From UBA1952 sp965200035 (GTDB lineage Bacteria; Bacteroidota; Bacteroidia; Chitinophagales; Chitinophagaceae): 64,000 nt of DNA. Under the pieces are notes generated by a model. The model was given only the letters and a program-made list of their open reading frames with translations. It searched no databases and was not told the origin of the DNA. The number at the start of each line of letters is the position of its first letter. Position 1 is the first letter of the stretch. Location of the stretch: contig OZ241334.1 of assembly GCA_965200035.1 (NCBI GenBank), positions 3,720,001-3,784,000 on the forward strand, read 5' to 3'. Made by a program: the position numbers and the translations under genes. Of this stretch, positions 35,801 through 43,343 are shown piece by piece.

Positions 35801-38557
35801 ATCGACCGTATAATAAGTTTCGTATGGCAGGGTAGCAATATTGAACAGTATATTGATGGTATCCCTAGCGAAGCTTTTGACCGTATCCAGCAGATGCGCG
35901 CGAATGCTCATATTGCGCGGTACATTAATCAGTTGCCAGCCGCAGGTAATGATTAGCGGTATGAAATAGATGCCTAGTATAGAAAGGGTCCAGAACCATT
36001 GATCGGGAAGCACTACCCAGCCCATGAGCAGCATCAGGAAGAGCGACGGTGTTGCCAGGCTTCGGCGGATGTTGTCAAATATTTTCCAGCGGGCAAGCAG
36101 CGGCAAGTGGTTCTTTGTATGGCCTTTTCCGCTTCCTTTTGGTACCCACGGCAGCATCCAGGCGCCTACCTGCCAGTCACCCCTCAGCCAACGATGCCTG
36201 CGCTTCACATCCGCTGCGTACCGAGATGGATTTTCTTCATACACCAGCACATCGCTCATGAGTCCTGCGCGCACATAATTACCTTCCAGCAGATCATGGC
36301 TCAGAATGCGGTTTTCAGGAAAACGATTGTGTAGGGCCTGCTCGAATACGTCAATTTCATAAATGCCTTTTCCGATGAATGAGCCTTCGCCAAACAGATC
36401 CTGATAGACGTCTGATACCACCCGTGTATATGGATCTAAACCCGTGTCATTGCTATGCATCTTCAGGTAAGGAGAACTGTCTGCGCCGGGCATTGTCACA
36501 GCTACGCGGGGCTGGAGAATTCCGTATCCATCTGTTACCCGTTGTTTGTCCTCGCTATACACGGCCCGGTTGAGCGGGTGCGCCATAGTGGCTACAAACT
36601 TCCAGGCCGTATCGCGCGGAAGTGAGGTATCTGTGTCTAATGTGATAATATATTTGATCCCTGGAAACACATACTCACTCGCCATCACCACCGAGAAACA
36701 ATCTCTTGCTCCCCCACGCAGCAATGCATTAAGCTCCGCGAGCTTACCCCGCTTGCGCTCATAGCCCATCCACACTTTTTCTTTCGGATTCCATTTCCGC
36801 GGACGGTGAAAGTAAAAGAAGATCTGACTGTGCATCCGCCGGTACTTCAGGTTCAGTTCATCAATGCGTTCTCTGGCAAGTGCTATCAGCGCGTCATCCT
36901 CTGGCATTTGCTCGGCAGGAGCATCTGCAAAATCGGTCAGTAAGGCGTAATGCAGGTTGTGGTCATTATTAGCGAGGAAGCGTACCTCCAATCCTTCAAT
37001 CAGACTGTCCAGTCCTTCTACACTGGTAAGCATGGTTGGGACTACTACAAGCGTTTTTGCCTCATCAGGAATGCCCCGAGAATAATCCATTTTCGGCAAT
37101 GGAGCGGCGCTGACCAGTTGTGTAGCCAGCCAGTTGACGATCATAGTAGCGAGCTGACTGGTAGCCAGTAAGCTCAGCAGGCAGATCAATATCAATAACA
37201 GACCATGCGCGCCTACGCGATGTGCCAGTGTAGTAAGGCCACCGCCGAGTATAACCGTTATGATCAGGATGTTCCCCAGGTAAAATAATTGCGGTGCAAG
37301 CAGTACAATATGCTGCCATCCGCTAAGAAGCGTAAAGCGCATGTTAGTTGCTTTCTGCAGCCGGCGCAGCCCTTTCCCGATCAGGTAATAGCCCACGTGC
37401 GCGCTACGATCATCTGCACCAGATTTATCTGATACAGCTTTTGCGAGATTCATGGCGGTGCGCGCTACTGCTGATTCTGCCTGATCGCTGTTTTTAGCGA
37501 TGCGCTCTACGACATGGCGATAAGTATCCCGCGTAGAAAAGTCCATCAGCTCATAGGTGTTATTTATATCCTCATGAAAGATTTTATCAACACTGCTTAC
37601 CGATTCTACAAACTCCCTCCAGTCGGTAGCGCCCAGAAATTTTAGGCTGCCTATACTATTGCTTACTGATACCTGATCTGCCGCCTGTTTCTGATTTTCA
37701 AAATGCACCAGTTCATTGCTGCCAATGCCTCTGTCAGAAAGCTGCTGCTCCATCCACGTCAGCGTCATAGCCAGCGCAGGGCCTTTGCCTAATAGTTTAC
37801 GATTCAGCTCTGCCACGAAGGGACTATCCATCGGCGGATTAGAGCGCGCCATATCTGCCAGCAGCAGCACCAGATCTTTAGGATTGTCGTCTGCCGTTTT
37901 CATCATCTGCTCCGCCCAATAGTTCGCCAGATTCTGATCGATCTTGTCCATGGCAATACGTGCAGATACGCGTCGCAGGTTTTCGATCAGCGCAAGGCGC
38001 AGCATGATTGGAATGGCCCACAGCTCGCCAATGGTAAGCTCCTGCACTTCCTGATAAGCGGAAACAAAGCTGTGCAACGTATTCAGATCCACCCGTCCAT
38101 CGCTGTGCGAGATGATCTCAAGCGCAATATCATATACCCTTGGCAATCCTTCGGACGCACCATTGGCGAGGCGGGGCAGCCCCTGGCTGTAGCCTTTCGG
38201 GAAATGTTTTTTGGCCAGAATGATCTGCTCTTCGATCAGGTAAAAATTGTCCAGCAGCCATTCGCCGGCAGGCGTGATGCGCCGGTTGGTCTTGATCGCC
38301 TCTGCCAGCAGGTCTCTTACTTCAATCAGTATTTTCTCATTATCGGCAAGACGGCTCAGCAATTGATTGGGAGCTTTACCAGTTACCAGCTTATGCGCGT
38401 TGGCAACGGCTTTTCCCCGTTGCTCCATCTGATCGGAGCTGTAGAGCTCTGCGCGCAATGGCGCTTCGTAAGTGTACTTTCTGGTAGATTCGTCGCCCTG
38501 GAAATAAGACCTTGTGCGCAGCAGAATATCTGTAACAGTGTTTGTGGTAACCTTCAT
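29828..38557 (-). CDS. Cyclic beta-1,2-glucan synthase-like giant enzyme (NdvB/ChvB family)
   Basis: A 2,909-aa inner-membrane enzyme matching NdvB/ChvB in length and domain order. Residues about 1-410 are the helical N-terminal region. Membrane helices follow at about 415-485. A GT84 glycosyltransferase has YIITLDTDTSLPRD near residue 640 and RHRWLRGDWQ near 785. More helices lie at about 815-1000. A glycoamylase-type linker domain (about 1380-1580, VPWGISEAGYNAVD) is next, and last the GH94 phosphorylase-like part with GSGDWNDGMDRVG near 2575. In rhizobia and Brucella this protein initiates, extends, sizes and cyclises periplasmic beta-1,2-glucan. No NdvA-type exporter is beside it. Confidence 0.93.
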   Translation of the reverse strand: MKVTTNTVTDILLRTRSYFQGDESTRKYTYEAPLRAELYSSDQMEQRGKAVANAHKLVTGKAPNQLLSRLADNEKILIEVRDLLAEAIKTNRRITPAGEWLLDNFYLIEEQIILAKKHFPKGYSQGLPRLANGASEGLPRVYDIALEIISHSDGRVDLNTLHSFVSAYQEVQELTIGELWAIPIMLRLALIENLRRVSARIAMDKIDQNLANYWAEQMMKTADDNPKDLVLLLADMARSNPPMDSPFVAELNRKLLGKGPALAMTLTWMEQQLSDRGIGSNELVHFENQKQAADQVSVSNSIGSLKFLGATDWREFVESVSSVDKIFHEDINNTYELMDFSTRDTYRHVVERIAKNSDQAESAVARTAMNLAKAVSDKSGADDRSAHVGYYLIGKGLRRLQKATNMRFTLLSGWQHIVLLAPQLFYLGNILIITVILGGGLTTLAHRVGAHGLLLILICLLSLLATSQLATMIVNWLATQLVSAAPLPKMDYSRGIPDEAKTLVVVPTMLTSVEGLDSLIEGLEVRFLANNDHNLHYALLTDFADAPAEQMPEDDALIALARERIDELNLKYRRMHSQIFFYFHRPRKWNPKEKVWMGYERKRGKLAELNALLRGGARDCFSVVMASEYVFPGIKYIITLDTDTSLPRDTAWKFVATMAHPLNRAVYSEDKQRVTDGYGILQPRVAVTMPGADSSPYLKMHSNDTGLDPYTRVVSDVYQDLFGEGSFIGKGIYEIDVFEQALHNRFPENRILSHDLLEGNYVRAGLMSDVLVYEENPSRYAADVKRRHRWLRGDWQVGAWMLPWVPKGSGKGHTKNHLPLLARWKIFDNIRRSLATPSLFLMLLMGWVVLPDQWFWTLSILGIYFIPLIITCGWQLINVPRNMSIRAHLLDTVKSFARDTINILFNIATLPYETYYTVDAIIRTNWRMVVSHKGLLEWTPSGAHRKERKGLDATYFSMWFSPVTAVLIIIYLAFYRVAALPYALPFLLLWIAAPAIAWWISEPVKRQAAKITQEQRMFLYKIARKTWSFYEEFVGPADNWLPPDNHQEHPIERTAHRTSPTNMGLALLANLAAYDFGYIPAQKAVERIKNTMDSMLDLERYMGHFYNWYDTETKTPLAPRYISTVDSGNLAGHLLTLRQGLLAMIHQPIIHTRIFKGIRDTLYVISGYLKDVNLESFHELEQLVAGFNIDRPVLVTEVIDALEKLANAINQLRQHTEPAEDALLYEWTDRLCAQITDHLEDIRQQVPYLALPGKPERFNGVTKLLIPPSLADLAKNIPAAALESFAPFSDEEQVWVNEFYKQQGTASRNAISRIRLLESLAAQAADLADMEYDFLYDKSKNLLRIGYNVDEQRRDASYYDLLASEARLGNFVAIAQGKLPQDSWFALGRLLTNTGGDPVLLSWSGSMFEYLMPMLVMPSYEHTLLDETHRATVKRQIEYGRQRNVPWGISEAGYNAVDASLNYQYRAFGVPGLGLKRGLGDDLVIAPYATMMALMIDPEEATRNLQVMSAAGFEGRYGFFEAVDYTPSRVPRGQTNAIVRSFMVHHQGMGFLALAYMLLDKPMQRRFEAEPQLQATLLLLQERAPKASLYYAHNSDVTETHLESSVPEIRIINTPDTPAPEVQLLTNSKYQVVITNAGGGYSRWKDIAVTRWREDSTQDNWGVFCYIKDVDSGEFWSNTYQPALKKTKHYEAVFSQGHAEFHRTDNRLITRTEVVVSPEDDIEMRRVRITNRTQSRRVIEVTSYAEVVLATQGADMAHPAFSNLFVQTEIHEHHPAIICTRRARASHETPPWMFHQMTVQGADAEGPSYETDRMKFIGRGNTLANPAAMQQSGALSGSKGSVLDPIVAVRYRIVLKPGQTATVDMVIGMGEHRDTCLSMMEKYHDRHLKNRAFELSWTHSQVLLRQINATEADAQLYGRLASSIIYSNPLLRADPFIIKSNHKGQSGLWSYSISGDLPIILLRVHDSENVELVQQLIQAHAYWRLKGLAVDLVIWNEDHGSYRQVLQDQILSMVNAVSGYTTDKPGGVFVRSADQISNEDRILFQTVARVIIHDNKGSLSDQINKRSTQKALPPQLKPATEIQRVSTPQQAPQQNLLFANGYGGFSQDGKEYIITTKKNVKTPVPWVNVIANKDFGTVISESGMAYTWAENAHEFRLTPWHNDPVSDKSGEAYYLRDEESGYFWSPAPLPVFGQGFYTTRHGFGYSIFEHEEDGLASQMKVYVDIESGIKFTVLKIKNSSGRARRLSATGYVEWVLGDQASKTQMHIVTELDIATGAVFTRNRYNTTFADRIVFFDTDDSSRTYTTDRVEFLGRNGSMQQPAAMYRTRLSGRTGSALDPCCAMQVAFELGDGGEREIIFRLGTARHTSVTQALAQKMKGSMAAAESLKKVNEYWSETLGAVQVDTPDKALNVLANGWLPYQTLACRIWARSGYYQSGGAFGFRDQLQDVLSLIHSKPELAREQILRCASRQFKEGDVQHWWHPPLGRGVRTRCSDDFLWLPFATARYILGTNDLELLKQPVTYLEGRLLNAGEESYYDLPNQMEDSASLYDHCVAAIRHGFFRWGAHGLPLIGSGDWNDGMDRVGIEDKGESIWLGFFFYDVLMRFSKVAALHSDQAFSDECKNEAAKLQKNIEANGWDGEWYRRAYFDDGTPLGSKENDECRIDSISQSWSVLSGAGDPERSKMGMAAVDKQLVRRDLGLIQLLDPPFDKSDLNPGYIKGYVPGVRENGGQYTHAAVWTIMAFAALGENEKAWELFSMINPVNHGNTPELINIYKAEPYVAAADIYAADPHEGRGGWTWYTGSAGWMNYLILDSILGLKIEADKLHLSPCIPAAWDGFKVTYRHRTSLYHIHVIQPVFSHSHTTIKADGVAVNESIIELLDDGKEHYIELITGHRKEAPSNGQNPSSV

Positions 38558-38959
38558 CAGGCAGTGTTTGTGATCACGTACATCCCGCGCTTCTGATCCC
38601 GCTGATTAAAAACGCATTAAGCGTTCACAGAATGAGCAATCATACGATCTGAAATATCATACAAACTATGCCAACTAACCTGAAGGAACTAATCGGATAC
38701 ACGAAGCTCAATATCAGTGCGGAAAGCAGCGTTGATTATGCTCATGTTTCTGTCTGCCTTTTTGAAATAGAATAACTGAATAATCATCGGCCTGTTGCCT
38801 TTCATACACAATGAAATTTCAGTTTTTGTTATGGTTTACAAATGCGTTGGCAGCAGCCCAATTCCTTATTTATTGTGAAAGTCTGTGTGCTGAAGGGTAC
38901 GTCCGGATGGCGTATAGTCAAACCCTTTACCTTTAGGAACCTAAAAAAAGATTGGATCT
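38558..38959. other. 402-bp gap between divergent genes
   Basis: It holds the upstream regions of the glucan synthase (minus) and mqo (plus). TGGCGTATAGTC at 38908 is 52 nt before the mqo ATG and recalls the TGGCATA motif but lacks the T-run. TTTACCTTTAGG near 38926 resembles a -7 box. I see no gene or strong hairpin. Confidence 0.4.
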
Positions 38960-40456
38960 ATGGATACAAATAGCGAGGAGCTGCACCCGGACGTAGTATT
39001 GATCGGCGCAGGAATTATGAGCGCTACGCTCGGAGTACTGCTGAAAAAACTACAGCCCGACTGGACGATTGAAATATTTGAGCGGCTCGATGAAATAGCC
39101 GGCGAAAGTTCGGATGCATGGAACAATGCAGGAACGGGGCACTCTGCTTTTTGTGAACTGAATTATACGCCGGAGAAAGAAGATGGCAGCATCGATATCA
39201 GCAAGGCCATTAAGATTGCAGAGCAGTTTGAAACATCAAAAGAATTCTGGTCTGCGCTGGTGAAAGAGGGTGTCATTAAAGATCCGCACGCGTTCATCAA
39301 CCGCATTCCGCATATGAGCCTGGTATGGGGTGATGAGAATGTTGCTTACCTGAAAAAACGCCACGATGCGCTGGGACAGAATTATCTGTTCCGCGATATG
39401 AAATATTCTGAAGATAAAAGTCAGCTGCAGGAATGGATGCCGCTGGTAATGAAAGACCGGAAAGATGATGAGCCAATGGCGGCAACGCGCATGGAGATCG
39501 GTACGGATGTAAACTTCGGCGCGCTTACCAGAATGCTGTTTCGACATATGGAAGAGCAGCCGGGCGTGCATATGCATTGCTCTCATGAGGTCCGAGATAT
39601 AGATCAGGATGGGGAAGGATTCTGGTACATGAATGTAAAAGACCTGAACAGTGGTAAGCGTCGCGCGCTGCGCGCAAAGTTTGTGTTCATTGGTGCCGGT
39701 GGTGGTGCGCTTTCGCTGTTAGAGAAATCCGGAATTCCTGAGGCTAAAGGCTTTGGTGGATTTCCCGTCAGCGGTCAATGGCTCATCTGCAATAAAGAAG
39801 AAGTAATCGCCCAACACGCTGCAAAGGTGTATGGCAAAGCTTCTGTTGGTGCGCCGCCAATGTCAGTACCGCACCTGGATACACGGATCATCAATGGAAA
39901 AAAAGCGTTGCTCTTCGGACCTTACGCGGGCTTCTCCACAAAGTTTTTAAAGAAAGGCTCTTTGCTCGATCTGCCCGGCTCTATTACGCTCAGCAATATC
40001 CGCCCGATGATCTCTGCCGGACTGCACAATATTCCGCTCACCAAATATTTGCTCGATCAGGTCACCCAGTCCGATGAAGACCGATTAGAGGCTTTGCAGG
40101 AATTTATGCCTACCGCCCGCATGGAAGACTGGGATTTGGAGAATGCCGGCCAGCGCGTACAGGTAATTAAAAAAGATAAGGAAGAAGGTGGCATTCTTGA
40201 ATTTGGTACGGAGCTTGTATCCAATGCAGACGGTACTATAGCAGCTTTACTGGGTGCATCACCGGGCGCTTCAACGGCTGTGCCGATCATGCTTGATCTG
40301 CTGCAGCGCTGTTTCCCGGAAAAAATTCAATCTTCCGAATGGCAGAATACGCTGAAAGAGCTAATACCTTCTTACGGACAATCACTCGCGAAAGATGAAG
40401 GGCTGGCTATGCAGATGCGTGAATATTCTACGCAGACTTTGCAGCTTAATGCTTAG
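38960..40456 (+). CDS. mqo: Malate:quinone oxidoreductase
   Basis: Mqo is a peripheral-membrane FAD enzyme that oxidises L-malate to oxaloacetate and passes electrons to quinone, replacing or helping NAD-dependent malate dehydrogenase in the TCA cycle. The 498-aa protein has the N-terminal FAD motif (DVVLIGAGIMSATLGVLL), NNAGTGHSAFCELNYTPE, VFIGAGGGALSLLEKSGI, and GFGGFPVSGQWLIC, all strongly conserved in the family. Length is normal. It stands alone, followed by a terminator shared with the convergent NlpC/P60 gene. Confidence 0.96.
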   Translation: MDTNSEELHPDVVLIGAGIMSATLGVLLKKLQPDWTIEIFERLDEIAGESSDAWNNAGTGHSAFCELNYTPEKEDGSIDISKAIKIAEQFETSKEFWSALVKEGVIKDPHAFINRIPHMSLVWGDENVAYLKKRHDALGQNYLFRDMKYSEDKSQLQEWMPLVMKDRKDDEPMAATRMEIGTDVNFGALTRMLFRHMEEQPGVHMHCSHEVRDIDQDGEGFWYMNVKDLNSGKRRALRAKFVFIGAGGGALSLLEKSGIPEAKGFGGFPVSGQWLICNKEEVIAQHAAKVYGKASVGAPPMSVPHLDTRIINGKKALLFGPYAGFSTKFLKKGSLLDLPGSITLSNIRPMISAGLHNIPLTKYLLDQVTQSDEDRLEALQEFMPTARMEDWDLENAGQRVQVIKKDKEEGGILEFGTELVSNADGTIAALLGASPGASTAVPIMLDLLQRCFPEKIQSSEWQNTLKELIPSYGQSLAKDEGLAMQMREYSTQTLQLNA

Positions 40457-40510
40457 TAAATTTCAATGTTGAATGCGCCTTCTGGCGTGTTCATACACCA
40501 TGTTTGTAAA

Positions 40511-40543
40511 ATTAAAAAAGCCATCATTCGATGGCCTTTTAAT
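40511..40543. terminator. Bidirectional terminator between mqo and the NlpC/P60 gene
   Basis: ATTAAAAAAGCCATC (40511-40525) pairs with GATGGCCTTTTAAT (40530-40543) across ATTC, with one imperfection, and A/T runs on both sides. Confidence 0.75.
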
Positions 40544-40562
40544 TTTGATTTTTACTTTTTAA

Positions 40563-41219
40563 TTAAAGCAGTCGTCCGCCGCAGGCGTAGTAGCGCTGCC
40601 AGTAGCTTTCATTCAGGTTGCTGATCATCACGCCATGACTGGATGATGCATGAACGAAGAAATTGTTCATTAGATAAATACCTACGTGAGAGATACGGCT
40701 ACTGTGGATGCGGAAAAATACCAGATCGCCTTCTTTCAACTTATCGCTGCTCCATACCAGATTGCTGGTGTTGAACTGCTCGATTGCGGTGCGCAACAGA
40801 GACATGCCGAAAATATTTTCGTAGCATTTCTGTACAAAGGCGGAGCAATCGATGCCTGTTTTATCCGTACCACCCAAGCGATAGCGCGTGCCGTACCATT
40901 CATTGATGAAGGCATAGAGCGGCATATTGCTGATCGTGCGCGGCAACACATCCATCAGAGAAGCGAACTTCACCTGAATGGCATTGGTCATCGTTACATC
41001 AATCCTGCGGCCACCCTCATTCTTCATATTTTCAGAAGAAAGAGCAAGTACATGATCGGCACCATTTAAAGTAACGCCATCCAGAAATTTAGGATTGCGG
41101 CTTACTTTCTCGGTGAGTGAAGGCTGTACTAATTGCTGCGATGAATAACAGCTGGTAACAAGTGTACTGATTGAAAAAAGAGCAAAGGAAACTAATCCAA
41201 GCGTGTGCTTTTTCAGCAT
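40563..41219 (-). CDS. NlpC/P60 (C40) family lipoprotein peptidase
   Basis: A 218-aa exported lipoprotein (signal peptide ending LVTSC, Cys about residue 24) with a C-terminal NlpC/P60 cysteine peptidase domain that usually cleaves peptidoglycan stem peptides. The active-site Cys is in TGIDCSAFVQKCY, the His in ISHVGIYLMN, and a third polar residue in FFVHASSSHGV. It starts with YGTRYRLGGTDKTGIDC, the normal entry to the domain. It is probably a cell-wall hydrolase in the periplasm. It is a single-gene unit between the mqo terminator and tRNA-fMet. Confidence 0.92.
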   Translation of the reverse strand: MLKKHTLGLVSFALFSISTLVTSCYSSQQLVQPSLTEKVSRNPKFLDGVTLNGADHVLALSSENMKNEGGRRIDVTMTNAIQVKFASLMDVLPRTISNMPLYAFINEWYGTRYRLGGTDKTGIDCSAFVQKCYENIFGMSLLRTAIEQFNTSNLVWSSDKLKEGDLVFFRIHSSRISHVGIYLMNNFFVHASSSHGVMISNLNESYWQRYYACGGRLL

Positions 41220-41326
41220 AAGTGAGGTTTGTTTTTAGTGTGTGATGACTAATTGCAAACGGCCTTAATGTCAAAAAGTTTATGTCTAAATAATTGATCT
41301 GATCTGTCCGTCCTGATGGTAATAAA

Positions 41327-41355
41327 TCAGCCACACTGTATAAGGGTGTGGCTGA
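41327..41355 (-). terminator. Terminator after tRNA-fMet
   Basis: TCAGCCACAC (41327-41336) pairs perfectly with GTGTGGCTGA (41346-41355) around a 9-nt loop, 16 nt past the tRNA 3' end on the minus strand. Confidence 0.75.
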
Positions 41356-41370
41356 CTTGTCTCTTTCTTG

Positions 41371-41442
<72 letters not shown>

Positions 41443-41543
41443 ATGTGGATGCAAATATAGAGCGGCCTTTCGGAACGGACAAGCTTTTTCATAAAACTAT
41501 TTATGAATCACATGTTATCGAACGGTTTCCGCAAATGCAATTG

Positions 41544-41551
41544 TACTTTTG
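41544..41551 (+). promoter_or_regulatory. Bacteroidota -7 box (TACTTTTG) before era
   Basis: A full TAnnTTTG match ending 7 nt before ATG 41559. Transcription would begin near or just before that ATG, which supports 41559 as the era start and a leaderless message. Confidence 0.45.
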
Positions 41552-41558
41552 CATGCTT

Positions 41559-42446
41559 ATGTCGCAGCCCTTCCAGTCTGGTTTTATCAACATCTTCGGT
41601 CCACCCAATGCGGGGAAATCCACTTTGCTCAACGCTTTGCTCGGCGAGCAATTGGTCATTACTTCGCCAAAGGTGCAGACCACCCGCCACCGGATACTGG
41701 GCATCCTTAATGAAGAACATTATCAGCTTATTTTTTCGGACACGCCGGGCATTATAGAGCCTAAATACAAGCTGCACGAGAAAATGATGCGCCAGGTAAA
41801 AAGCGCGCTCGAAGATGCGGATGTAGCTGTGCTGATGAATGATATTACCCAGCCTATGGAATCGTTTGAGCCGGTGCTGAAATTGCTGAAGCTGAAAGTG
41901 CCTGTGCTGCTGCTGCTGAACAAGACTGATCTTATCAAGAATAAAAAAGACATCGAAGCGCAGGTGCAGGTCTACAAAAATGCATTCCCGAAATGGGAGA
42001 TCATGCCGGTGTCTGCCCAGCAAAAAACAGATGTGGACAAGATCATTCCCGCTGTGCTGAAGCATGTACCGGAAGCCCCGCCGTTCTACCCGCAGGACAG
42101 CATCAGCGATCGGCCGGTGCGCTTCTTTGTCAGTGAGCTGATCCGTGAGCAGATATTCAATCAGTACCAGGAAGAGATTCCTTACCATACCGCCGTCATT
42201 ATTCAGGCATTTGAAGAGAAGACAACGCTTGACGTGATCAAAGCCGAAATCATCGTCAGCCGTGAGACGCAGAAGATGATCCTGCTGGGCAGGGGTGGCA
42301 GCGGCATCAAAAAGCTGGGCATCGAATCACGGAAAAAGATCGAAGAATTTCTGCAGCGCAAAGTGCATCTTGAATTGTTCATTAAAGTGCGCCCCAAATG
42401 GCGCGACAATGAAAACTACCTGCGCGAGTATGGATACAATGCCTGA
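41559..42446 (+). CDS. era: GTPase Era
   Basis: Era is an essential GTPase that binds the 3' end of 16S rRNA and helps finish the 30S subunit. The 295-aa protein has G1 GPPNAGKST (residues 13-21), G3 DTPG in FSDTPGIIEP, G4 NKTD, and a C-terminal KH domain (KMILLGRGGSGIKKLGIESRKKIEEFL). I start it at ATG 41559 (MSQPFQSGFINIFG), as in other Era proteins; ATGs at 41445 and 41553 add non-family residues. The next gene begins inside its last codons. Confidence 0.95.
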   Translation: MSQPFQSGFINIFGPPNAGKSTLLNALLGEQLVITSPKVQTTRHRILGILNEEHYQLIFSDTPGIIEPKYKLHEKMMRQVKSALEDADVAVLMNDITQPMESFEPVLKLLKLKVPVLLLLNKTDLIKNKKDIEAQVQVYKNAFPKWEIMPVSAQQKTDVDKIIPAVLKHVPEAPPFYPQDSISDRPVRFFVSELIREQIFNQYQEEIPYHTAVIIQAFEEKTTLDVIKAEIIVSRETQKMILLGRGGSGIKKLGIESRKKIEEFLQRKVHLELFIKVRPKWRDNENYLREYGYNA

Positions 42447-43314
42447 TCCTGCAGGATTAACGAAGGAAATCACTGATTTTTTTCCGGAGGCAAATGGCTG
42501 TAAGGTTTTTATGCTTCGGCTCGATCGGCTTCATCCCATAATCAGCGGCAACAAATGGTTCAAGCTGAAGTATAATCTGGGAGCGGCCATACAATCCGGC
42601 GCTGAGCACATCATCACTTTCGGTGGCGCTTATTCCAATCATCTTGCCGCTACCGCCGTTGCTGCTTATGATGCAGGTATCTCAGTCACGGGTGTAGTGC
42701 GTGGTCTTCATGCAAAAGAAAAGCGGACGCCTACTTTACAAGCCTGTCTTAATAATGGAATGAAGCTGCATTTTGTATCGCGCGCAGATTACGATCTGAA
42801 AGATGATCCGGATTTTCTGGAAAAGCTGCAGGCGCAATTGGGCAGAAGCTATATCATTCCCGAAGGTGGAAATAATGAAGCCGGACGAAAAGGCACCGCA
42901 GAAATTGCCCGTTATATTTCATCGGATGCAAATACAGTATGCCTGCCGGTAGGCACAGGCGCCACTTTTTCAGGATTAAGAAGCGCATTGCCCGCATCGA
43001 TAAGAATGCTTGGATTTACAGCCATGAAAGGCGGTGAATATCTACAAACAGAGATCATTGAAAATCCTGCCAACTGCCAGCTGATAACTGCGTACTCTTT
43101 CAACGGATTCGCAAAAACAACCCCGGAGTTGCTCCATTTCATGCGCCGTTTTTATCAGCAGACAAGTATCCCGCTGGACATTGTTTACACCGGCAAAATG
43201 ATGTTCGGCATACAGGATTTACTGCGCCAAAGCTTTTTTAAGGATGAGCAGATCGTATGCATTCACACCGGAGGGCTGCAGGGAAACCCACCGGGCTTAT
43301 TTGCCACTTTGTAA
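42439..43314 (+). CDS. 1-aminocyclopropane-1-carboxylate deaminase/D-cysteine desulfhydrase family PLP enzyme
   Basis: A 291-aa fold-type II PLP enzyme. The PLP Lys is in LHPIISGNKWFKLKYNL, followed by ITFGGAYSNHLAATAVAAYDAG, EGGNNEAGRKGTAEIARYI, and the phosphate-binding-type LPVGTGATFSGL. Members deaminate ACC or release H2S from D-cysteine; which applies here cannot be decided by eye. ATG 42439 overlaps era's end by 8 nt; ATG 42430 is a possible alternative. The pair era-PLP enzyme is probably one transcript. Confidence 0.88.
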   Translation: MPDPAGLTKEITDFFPEANGCKVFMLRLDRLHPIISGNKWFKLKYNLGAAIQSGAEHIITFGGAYSNHLAATAVAAYDAGISVTGVVRGLHAKEKRTPTLQACLNNGMKLHFVSRADYDLKDDPDFLEKLQAQLGRSYIIPEGGNNEAGRKGTAEIARYISSDANTVCLPVGTGATFSGLRSALPASIRMLGFTAMKGGEYLQTEIIENPANCQLITAYSFNGFAKTTPELLHFMRRFYQQTSIPLDIVYTGKMMFGIQDLLRQSFFKDEQIVCIHTGGLQGNPPGLFATL

Positions 43315-43339
43315 TCGTATAGGGCAAGCTTTATCTTCA
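43308..43339 (+). promoter_or_regulatory. Putative promoter of the dicarboxylate symporter gene
   Basis: TTTG (43308-43311), 20 nt, then TATCTTCA (43332-43339), a one-base variant of the -7 box. The ATG follows after only 4 nt. Confidence 0.35.
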
Positions 43340-43343
43340 CCGC

